NCBI GenBank assembly: GCA_964367145.1
Contig: CAYIWJ010000021.1
Coordinates: 1 to 10,448, forward strand
Reading direction: 5' to 3'
DNA: 10,448 bases
Source: JAHFLD01 sp964367145
GTDB lineage: Bacteria; Patescibacteriota; Minisyncoccia; UBA6257; 1-14-0-10-40-38
Translations under genes and position numbers: made by a program
In this document: positions 4,771 to 10,448 of the stretch, in pieces
How the letters are laid out: each line of letters opens with the position of its first letter
How positions within the stretch are numbered: the stretch's first letter is position 1
The notes under the pieces: generated by a model
Told to the model about the DNA's origin: nothing
The model's input: only the letters and a program-made list of their open reading frames with translations
Database searches by the model: none

Positions 4771-6645
4771 CTAAAGTTGATTTGAAACGGCGCGAGAGCC
4801 AGCAATTCTGTGCTCATAATACCACGCCAAAACCTCCTTGGCGATTGGTACGGCATTCAAGCTCCCGCCCTTTGCATCCTCCACCAAAACCAACAAGGCA
4901 ATACGCGGATCCTTGGTCGGAGCATAACCCACAAAAAAAGCATTGGTCTTGGTGTTGTTGGCAAACTGGGCGCTACCAGTCTTTCCGGCGGCATAAACCG
5001 GCAGATCATAAAGCAACGAAGCCGTGCCATAGGGTTTATGCACCGCGTCTTCCATTCCTTCTTGCACTAGCGCCAATTCCCTGGCCCAAGAAGAATAATC
5101 TAAAACCGGCAGATCTACCTCTGTCTCCGAAGCAACCAAATGTGGTTTATAAAGTTTGCCTCCGCTCGCGATAGAAGCGGTAAAAGCCGCAAGTTGCAGT
5201 GGAGTTACTAATAGATCGCCTTGGCCAATGCTGGCGTTGTAAGTGTCTCCAATTCGCCAAATTTGACCAGTACGTTTTTCTTTTTCCTCAGGATCGGGCA
5301 AAAAGCCGCTATTCTCCGCCGTTAAATCCACCCCGGTTTTTTCTCCAAAACCAAACTTCTGCCAATATTCCCTAAGTCTTGCAATACCCAAACCGGCATG
5401 TTCGGAATAATCTTTCTGCCCATTTAAAAGCCCACCACCCACGGCATAAAAATAAATATTGCTGGAACGAGCCAAGGCCGACTTAACATCCACCCAACCA
5501 TGCGCCTTCCAATCCACAAAACGACTCGGCCGGGCGGAATCATAGGGGTTAGCCACCTCAATAAATCCAGCGGAAAAAAATTGTTCTTCAGGCGTTACAA
5601 TTCTCTCTTTAAGCGCGGCCAAGGCGACCAATGGTTTAATCGCCGACCCCGGGTTATAAATCCCGGAAACCGCGCGATTAAAAAGCGGTTTTGATGAGTT
5701 GTTCAATAAAGCCAGTCGCTCGCCACTTAATGCTTTTTGGACAAAAACATTGTTATCAAAAGAAGGTAAGCTAATCAGCGCCAAGATCTCTCCAGTTTTG
5801 GGATCAAGCGCCAAACCAACCCCAGAAGTTTTACCCAAGGATCGCAATCCGGCCCGCATCCGGTCGTAAAAATATTCTTGCAAATCAGCATCCAAGGTCA
5901 ACCGCAATGTCGCGCCCGGCTCCGGATCCTGCGTAACACGGCTATCAAAAATTTTTCCCCTCGCGTCCCGATACAAAAGCGAAGTACCATCCAACCCCCT
6001 TAAGATATCATCATATACCGCCTCAATGCCGGTTTTGCCAGTCGGTAATTTAGTAACCGTATCCGCGCCGACATATCCTAAAACATGGGCATAAATCGGG
6101 CCTTTTACGTATTCCCTTTCAAAATCATCTATCACCTTAAAAACCGGAATATTTAACCCATCAACTGCGATCGCCTCTTCCGAGGTGATGTTTCTCACCA
6201 AAGGCACCACGCTCGTTCTCTCAAAATCCGCCTGATAAAAAACTTCTTTGAGTGCCGTAGACTCCAAACCCAAAGTCTCGGCCAGTTTTGCTAGATAAGC
6301 CACTGGGTCTTCTCCTCGCGGCAAACGGGTAATGTCCATAACAACCGAAAACGAGCTTTTGCTTTTGGCCAACACCACCCCAAAGCGATCAGTGATGACA
6401 CCGCGTCGCGCCGAAACTATAACCGACTCGTGCGCGTTGGCACTGGCCCGCGCCACATAAAAAGAAGCCTTTCCCGGATAAAGAAAAAAAATGCGCCCCA
6501 AAACCAAAATCAGGATCGCCGCCATCAGAACACCGATTGACCCAAAGGCAAATCTTGACGGCGGTACTTCCAGTGAACGGATTGAATCAATACTCGCACC
6601 GTCAAAAACAATTTCATCGAATTGCAACTCGTGCTTTTTTTTCAT
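4771..6645 (-). CDS. mrdA: Penicillin-binding protein 2, class B transpeptidase of the elongasome
   Basis: 624 residues from the ATG at 6645. It cross-links peptidoglycan during elongation, anchored in the membrane with its catalytic domain outside. Numbered from that ATG: a cytoplasmic tail, one membrane helix (about 34-57), and the dimerisation domain beginning RRGVITDRFGVVLAKS (80-95) with TGKTGIEAVYDDILRG at about 202-217. The transpeptidase domain carries SAIK with nucleophile Ser334, SSN at 394-396, and KTG at 555-557 (AGKTGSAQF). An earlier in-frame TTG at 6693 would add 16 residues. I prefer the ATG because the protein then starts MKKKHELQF before the helix and overlaps mreD by 32 rather than 80 bases. 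Its position right after mreBCD identifies it as the elongation PBP rather than FtsI. No rodA follows, and galT starts five bases downstream. Confidence 0.93.
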   Translation of the reverse strand: MKKKHELQFDEIVFDGASIDSIRSLEVPPSRFAFGSIGVLMAAILILVLGRIFFLYPGKASFYVARASANAHESVIVSARRGVITDRFGVVLAKSKSSFSVVMDITRLPRGEDPVAYLAKLAETLGLESTALKEVFYQADFERTSVVPLVRNITSEEAIAVDGLNIPVFKVIDDFEREYVKGPIYAHVLGYVGADTVTKLPTGKTGIEAVYDDILRGLDGTSLLYRDARGKIFDSRVTQDPEPGATLRLTLDADLQEYFYDRMRAGLRSLGKTSGVGLALDPKTGEILALISLPSFDNNVFVQKALSGERLALLNNSSKPLFNRAVSGIYNPGSAIKPLVALAALKERIVTPEEQFFSAGFIEVANPYDSARPSRFVDWKAHGWVDVKSALARSSNIYFYAVGGGLLNGQKDYSEHAGLGIARLREYWQKFGFGEKTGVDLTAENSGFLPDPEEKEKRTGQIWRIGDTYNASIGQGDLLVTPLQLAAFTASIASGGKLYKPHLVASETEVDLPVLDYSSWARELALVQEGMEDAVHKPYGTASLLYDLPVYAAGKTGSAQFANNTKTNAFFVGYAPTKDPRIALLVLVEDAKGGSLNAVPIAKEVLAWYYEHRIAGSRAVSNQL

Positions 6646-7096
6646 GGGATTCTCTAAAAAGAAATAATAAAAACCAGAAAAACAAGGAACCAAGAAATAC
6701 GTTTAAAGATGCCTCTAGAACCACCAGCATCGGATTAAGCGATAAAAAGTCCGGGTTGATAACACCGTAAAAAATCAGTGTACTCAAAATTATTATAAAG
6801 GAATTGTTAAAAAATGGCCTACCGGGCAAACGGTGCCCCAGCCAAAACGCCAATAAACCCAAAACAACCAATACTAAAGCCGGCCAAAACGATGATGCCG
6901 AAAAGATAACCAGTCCGGCAAAAATCGCCGCCGCCAAAAATAGCAACCAATGACCGACAAAAAACGAAAGAGTCGTAAGCAGGATCAAAACTAAATTAGG
7001 CCTAACGCCAAAAAAAATCACCCAAGAAGTAGTCTGAAAAAAAACCAGCAGAATAAAAACGACTACTGCCAAAAACCGCGGCAAAAAAGATTTCAT
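6614..7096 (-). CDS. mreD: Rod-shape determining protein MreD
   Basis: 160 residues from the ATG at 7096, close to the usual length. Almost entirely hydrophobic, with about five or six membrane segments, for example near 6-25, 32-50, 55-75, 98-113 and 125-147, and a basic C-terminal tail (FRESHEKKARVAIR). VRPNLVLILLTTLSFFVGH in the first third matches the MreD pattern of a conserved Pro-Asn-Leu after the first helix. MreD links MreC and the PBP2/RodA synthase to MreB. Sequence conservation in this family is low, so the call leans on hydropathy and its place between mreC and mrdA. The ATG overlaps the mreC stop as ATGA. A TTG two codons earlier is possible but less likely. Confidence 0.85.
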   Translation of the reverse strand: MKSFLPRFLAVVVFILLVFFQTTSWVIFFGVRPNLVLILLTTLSFFVGHWLLFLAAAIFAGLVIFSASSFWPALVLVVLGLLAFWLGHRLPGRPFFNNSFIIILSTLIFYGVINPDFLSLNPMLVVLEASLNVFLGSLFFWFLLFLFRESHEKKARVAIR

Positions 7097-7809
7097 AGCC
7101 AAAGATAAACTTCATTCACCTCCGTCAACTCGTAGGGAAAAACTACCGGAGCTTCGTCAAAAGTATCCGCCTGCCCGGATTGAAGCTCGCCCACTTCGCC
7201 AATCGCAAGTCCATAAGGAAAATCACGGCTCGCGGAATAAATGGCATCGCTCTCGGTAACTGGTTTTCCTCTAACAATCAAAGTCAGCCGAGGCTCGCGT
7301 CCGCCTTTAAGCAAGGCGTCCACGTGTCGAGCGCCAAGCTTGACCGGCAACTTCCACTCCGGATCGTACATTGTTCGCACGATACTGTAATCCTTAAAAA
7401 CTTGATCCACCACCCCAAACAGCAAATTTCCGCCAACCGTAACCGGCACCTTCTCCTGAACCCCATGCAAACTGCCAACGTTGATATTTAAAAATCCGCG
7501 ATCGTTAAACGGATAAGCTGAATATACTCGCGCTAGCAATACCCGACGATCCGACGGAAGCAAAATCGGCGCCGTTAGAGCATTTACCGCGAGCTCGGCT
7601 CGCAAAGCCTGATTTTCTCGAAGTAAATCCTTTAAATTGCGATAGATTGAAGTTGTCGTTCCAAGATTTTTAATTAAAACCATCGGCACCGATATCGCCT
7701 CGGAAATTGTGGCGCTTAAACCATTCCGCGGCATCAATCGAGTCACACCAAAAAAAACCGTATAGGCCAAAACCACCAAAAAAATAAGTTGCCAGAATTT
7801 TCTTACCAC
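7093..7809 (-). CDS. mreC: Cell-shape determining protein MreC
   Basis: 238 residues, shorter than E. coli MreC (367) but with the full layout. One N-terminal membrane helix (about 6-24), a short coiled coil (about 52-76, with YRNLKDLLRENQALRAELAV), then the extracytoplasmic beta-barrel pair. The segment from GSLHGVQEKVPVTV (112-125) to GNLLFGVVDQV (127-137) is the conserved MreC core. The second barrel includes LAIGEVGEL (201-209) and ends NEVYLWL. MreC bridges MreB and MreD to PBP2 and activates the synthase. The start is a GTG five bases after the mreB stop. No ATG lies before residue 26, which would remove the membrane helix, so the GTG is well supported. There is no Shine-Dalgarno motif beyond a distant AAGG. 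Confidence 0.92.
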   Translation of the reverse strand: MVRKFWQLIFLVVLAYTVFFGVTRLMPRNGLSATISEAISVPMVLIKNLGTTTSIYRNLKDLLRENQALRAELAVNALTAPILLPSDRRVLLARVYSAYPFNDRGFLNINVGSLHGVQEKVPVTVGGNLLFGVVDQVFKDYSIVRTMYDPEWKLPVKLGARHVDALLKGGREPRLTLIVRGKPVTESDAIYSASRDFPYGLAIGEVGELQSGQADTFDEAPVVFPYELTEVNEVYLWL

Positions 7810-7814
7810 AATAT

Positions 7815-8861
7815 CTACAGCCTTATGGTACGTGGCTCGGAAGGATCCTGCAAGACGGGACGATATTTGGCAAAGTGCTCAATCGCCACCCCGGTACCCC
7901 TAACCACGCAAGTCAGCGGATCATCCACCACGGTCGCCATCACCATCAGGTCTTTGGAGATATATTCCGCTACGCCACGCAAAAGACTGCCACCGCCACA
8001 AAGATAAATACCGCGCTTCAAGATATCACCAGCCAGCTCCGGCGGAGCCGACTCAATCACCTCCCGAATCGCGTCCACGATAACTTTAAAAGACTTACCG
8101 ATCGCGGCTCGCACGTGCGGATCTTTAACCAAAATTTCCCGCGGCAAGCCCGTCGTCAAATCTCGTCCGCGCACGGCAATTTCTAAACGCTCTTCAACCG
8201 GCAAAACCGAACCGACGGCAATCTTAACCTCCTCCGCCGTCGGCTCGCCGATGGCTATTTTAAACTCATCACGCACAAACCGGATAATGTCATCGTTAAA
8301 CTTGTCTCCGGCGATTTTGAGACTCTTGGCGGTTACTATTCCACCCATAGAGATAATCGCCACCTCGGTGGTGCCCCCACCGATATCCACCACCATATTG
8401 GCCGTCGGCTCGTTGATCGGCAATCGAGCGCCCAAGGCGGCCGCCAATGGTTCTTCAATCAGCAGGGCCTGAAAAACTCCAGCGCCAATAACCGCGTCCT
8501 CCACCGACTTGCGCTCCACCTCCGTTAAATTACTGGGCACGCCAACTACCGCCCGACGATAGTTTACAAAAATACTGTCCTTGCTCACGCGTCGCAAAAG
8601 ATGGCGCAAAATCTCTTGCGTCACTTCAAAATCGGCGATTACTCCATTCACGAGCGGCCGCGCCACGGTAATGTGGCTCGGCGTTCGCCCCAGCATATCT
8701 CTCGCCTCATTACCCACCGCCACCACCTGATTAGTCTTATTGTTAAGCGCCACAATCGACGGCTCATTAACCACAATCCCGCGCTTGTCTAAATAAACCA
8801 GCACGTTGCTGGTTCCCAAATCAATGCCAATGTTTTTTCTAAAAATTCCGAAACGTGACAT
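7815..8861 (-). CDS. mreB: Rod-shape determining protein MreB, bacterial actin
   Basis: 348 residues from the ATG at 8861, the normal MreB length. MreB polymerises with ATP into membrane-bound filaments that guide the elongation machinery. Actin-fold nucleotide motifs: phosphate 1 IGIDLGTSN (11-19), connect 1 region VGVPSNLTEVERKSVEDA (106-123), phosphate 2 MVVDIGGGTTEVAIIS (156-171), the EEPLAAALGARLPI segment (136-149), KIAGDKFNDDI (182-192), and the adenosine motif YLCGGGSLLRG (286-296). A TTG at 8885 would add eight residues. The ATG giving MSRFGIFRKN is preferred because MreB proteins commonly begin in this way just before the IGIDLGT strand. The gene opens the mreBCD-mrdA run after a 73-base spacer from proS. 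I see no convincing promoter or Shine-Dalgarno sequence in that spacer. Confidence 0.97.
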   Translation of the reverse strand: MSRFGIFRKNIGIDLGTSNVLVYLDKRGIVVNEPSIVALNNKTNQVVAVGNEARDMLGRTPSHITVARPLVNGVIADFEVTQEILRHLLRRVSKDSIFVNYRRAVVGVPSNLTEVERKSVEDAVIGAGVFQALLIEEPLAAALGARLPINEPTANMVVDIGGGTTEVAIISMGGIVTAKSLKIAGDKFNDDIIRFVRDEFKIAIGEPTAEEVKIAVGSVLPVEERLEIAVRGRDLTTGLPREILVKDPHVRAAIGKSFKVIVDAIREVIESAPPELAGDILKRGIYLCGGGSLLRGVAEYISKDLMVMATVVDDPLTCVVRGTGVAIEHFAKYRPVLQDPSEPRTIRL

Positions 8862-8934
8862 ATGTTTAAAAAATAAAATGGTCAAAACTTGGCAACTAAT
8901 CTCTTACTATCCGCGTCCCTGTAAAATCCACGAT

Positions 8935-10191
8935 TCAAGAAGTTTTCTTTTTTGTCAGAGCCTCAAGCGCGTCATCTAAGGACAAAATCTTTATATCCTT
9001 ACCACCGCGCCTCTTAAACTCAAGATTCTCGCCGGTTTTGGGGCTGACTACAATCCTGGAGCTAATACCGATTAAATCCGCATCATTGAACTTCTCACCC
9101 GCCGCAACAGATCGGTCGTCATACAAGACCTCAACCCCGCGCTTGGTTAGCGAATCGTACACCTTCTTGGCTTGCCTCTCAACTGCCGCATCCTCGGCGC
9201 CCAAAACCAAAAGATGCGCGTCAAATGGCGAAACCTCCTCCGGCCAAATAATACCCTTCTCGTCATTATGCAATTCCACGATTGTCGCCATAAGTCGGCT
9301 TACCCCTATTCCATAGGAGCCCATAATCGCTGGGCTCCTCGCGCCGCTTTCACTCGCAAAGTTAACTCCAAAAGCCTCACTATACCGAGTACCGAGTTTA
9401 AAAACATTTCCCACCTCTATACCACGAGCCACTAAAACCGTACCGCCACACACCGAAAACGAAGGACACTTCTCGCCTTCCTTAACTTTTACAACCTCCT
9501 CGTTCTGCGACCAGTCGCACTTTGAGCAATAATAAACGGTATCCTCGCCCGCCGGAGAAAGCGCCTGAAATTCGTGCGTGTACTCATCGGTAAAAGCTCC
9601 ACCGCCCGCCTCGGTCAACCGCACCGGAACTTTAAGCCGCGCAAAAACCTTTTTATAAGCCGAAATAACTTTTTGATAATACAAATCCAAGTCCGCCTTG
9701 TCGGTATGAAAGCTGTACAAGTCCTTCATTAAAAACTCCCGTCCACGCAACAGCCCGCTCTTGGCCCGAGCCTCGGCGCGAAACTTGGTCTGCACCTGAT
9801 AAACCGCCCGCGGCAAATCTTTGTAAGATTCTATAAACTGCGCCGCGGCAAAAGCCGAAGCCTCTTCGTGCGTCCAGCCCAAACCGATCTCATCACCCGC
9901 TGGCGACTTAAACTCGTACCCGACTTTCAGACCCCAACGCTTGGATTTTTCCCAATGCTCTTTGGCAATCAGCGTGGGAAATAATAACTCCTCGGCGCCA
10001 ATCGCGTTCATCTCTTCACGCACCACTCGCGCGATTTTTTGCAGTACTCGAAACCCCAAGGGCAAGTAGGTATAAACCCCAGCCGACATCTTTCGCGCAA
10101 ACCCGCCCCGAGTTAAGAGCTGGGCATTAACCGCCTCCTCGTCTTTTGGCGCTTCTTTGCGGGTTTTAGTAAAAAACTGCGACTGCAACAT
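8935..10191 (-). CDS. proS: Prolyl-tRNA synthetase, short form without the editing insertion
   Basis: 418 residues, against about 570 for E. coli ProRS. It charges tRNA-Pro with proline. Class II motifs: motif 1 in the segment LPLGFRVLQKIARVVREEMN (43-62) through ELLFPTL, the THEE loop (107-110), motif 2 TKFRAEARAKSGLLRGREFLMKD (135-157), and motif 3 in GSYGIGVSRLMATIVE (291-306). The anticodon-binding domain is about 323-418 (AHLLVLG, VLYDDRSVAAGEKFNDADLIG). The large INS editing domain that normally sits between motifs 2 and 3 is missing. Only a short insert with two Cys pairs (CSKC 222-225 and C242/C248) is kept, followed by GIEVGNVFKLGTRYS, typical of bacterial-type ProRS. Such enzymes cannot clear Ala-tRNA-Pro themselves. 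The start is ATG, with no Shine-Dalgarno sequence but a TAGAAT box six bases upstream, suggesting a leaderless mRNA. Confidence 0.95.
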   Translation of the reverse strand: MLQSQFFTKTRKEAPKDEEAVNAQLLTRGGFARKMSAGVYTYLPLGFRVLQKIARVVREEMNAIGAEELLFPTLIAKEHWEKSKRWGLKVGYEFKSPAGDEIGLGWTHEEASAFAAAQFIESYKDLPRAVYQVQTKFRAEARAKSGLLRGREFLMKDLYSFHTDKADLDLYYQKVISAYKKVFARLKVPVRLTEAGGGAFTDEYTHEFQALSPAGEDTVYYCSKCDWSQNEEVVKVKEGEKCPSFSVCGGTVLVARGIEVGNVFKLGTRYSEAFGVNFASESGARSPAIMGSYGIGVSRLMATIVELHNDEKGIIWPEEVSPFDAHLLVLGAEDAAVERQAKKVYDSLTKRGVEVLYDDRSVAAGEKFNDADLIGISSRIVVSPKTGENLEFKRRGGKDIKILSLDDALEALTKKKTS

Positions 10192-10197
10192 GTGGTC

Positions 10198-10226
10198 ATT
10201 CTATAGATTTAAAACTGCTTCTGCAA
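10198..10226 (-). promoter_or_regulatory. Candidate promoter for proS, placed for a leaderless transcript
   Basis: On the minus strand TTGCAG (10226-10221), a 17-base spacer, then TAGAAT (10203-10198). The -10 box matches at 5 of 6, the -35 box at 3 of 6. Only six bases (GACCAC) separate the -10 box from the proS ATG, so transcription would start at or next to the start codon. The -35 box lies within the last codons of the reverse transcriptase gene. Confidence 0.35.
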
Positions 10227-10448
10227 ATTGGCGGCCACGCCTCTTAAAATCATGCGTCGCACCGCAAATCCCTTGCAGTGCGCGAGCATACCTAGATAGG
10301 ACTGAATGGATTGATTAAAAGATTCCGGCGTTATGATTCCCGCCGAAAGGTTTCTTCTCAAAACTTCTATTTTCTTCAAAACTCTCTTTTTGGTCTTCGT
10401 TCGCAAGACCGTATAATGAGGCAAAACGACGTAGCCTAAAAAATCTAC
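10209..10448 (-). CDS. Reverse transcriptase, C-terminal end only (probably of a diversity-generating retroelement)
   Basis: The last 79 codons of a gene entering from the right edge and ending in TAA at 10211-10209. The fragment opens VDFLGYVVLPHYTVLRTKTK, the DFLGY motif that follows the palm and begins the thumb in bacterial reverse transcriptases, and goes on to a basic helix (KKRVLKKIEVLRRNL) and FNQSIQSYLGMLAHCKGF. The SYLGxLxH pattern near the C-terminus is, to my knowledge, typical of reverse transcriptases of diversity-generating retroelements and close relatives, which are common in Patescibacteria. The catalytic YxDD region lies outside the window, so the group assignment is inference. 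A group II intron or another unclassified bacterial RT cannot be excluded. Only 17 bases separate its stop from proS, so no template repeat can lie on that side. Confidence 0.8.
   Translation of the reverse strand, partial: VDFLGYVVLPHYTVLRTKTKKRVLKKIEVLRRNLSAGIITPESFNQSIQSYLGMLAHCKGFAVRRMILRGVAANLQKQF

Noticed and set aside
6646..6693. Upstream TTG start for PBP2 (16 more residues)
   Set aside because: It is a rare start codon, would overlap mreD by 80 bases, and adds a hydrophobic stretch encoded inside mreD. The ATG at 6645 gives a normal N-terminus.
8862..8885. Upstream TTG start for MreB (8 more residues)
   Set aside because: The ATG at 8861 gives the usual MreB N-terminus shortly before the IGIDLGTSN strand. 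The extra residues match nothing known in the family.

Overview
The window carries a compact bacterial chromosome segment in which every recognisable gene lies on the minus strand. The proteins are short, the genes overlap or nearly touch, none of the starts I checked has a canonical Shine-Dalgarno motif, ProRS lacks its editing insertion, and the last residues of a reverse transcriptase of diversity-generating type sit at the right edge. Together these suggest a Patescibacteria (CPR) genome, probably of the Parcubacteria/Microgenomates kind. That is inference from gene style, not a phylogenetic result. TGA is used as an ordinary stop (proS, mreC, mreD, galT), so this is not the code-25 Gracilibacteria/Absconditabacteria type. 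The minus strand is rich in G and T, as expected for co-directional genes on a leading strand.

In transcription order (right to left): the 3' end of a reverse transcriptase gene (10448-10209); proS (10191-8935), with a promoter-like sequence placed for a leaderless mRNA; then the cell-shape and elongasome cluster mreB (8861-7815), mreC (7809-7093), mreD (7096-6614) and mrdA/PBP2 (6645-4771). These follow with very small gaps or overlaps and lead directly into a galT-like gene (4765-3788), a small membrane protein of the COG2426 'small multidrug export' family (3791-3279), tpiA (3274-2555) and a SIMPL-domain (DUF541) membrane-anchored protein (2531-1773). Everything from mreB to the SIMPL gene could be one transcription unit. 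rodA, the usual partner of PBP2, does not follow mrdA here.

A 542-base gap (1231-1772) holds no convincing gene but is dense in inverted repeats. It has two terminator-like hairpins for minus-strand transcription (about 1550-1571 and 1414-1444), two more hairpins, a promoter candidate at 1361-1389, and directly before murB a pair of interleaved inverted repeats (1263-1357) that can form an H-type pseudoknot. I recognise no known RNA family in it. This gap is the most likely site of something undescribed, either a small RNA or a structured murB leader.

After the gap come murB (1230-301), for peptidoglycan precursor synthesis, and the start of hpf (224 to the left edge), for ribosome hibernation, separated by a short spacer with a 14-base perfect palindrome. 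Functionally the window joins peptidoglycan synthesis and its spatial control (MurB, MreBCD, PBP2) with a sugar-nucleotide enzyme, one glycolytic enzyme and translation genes.
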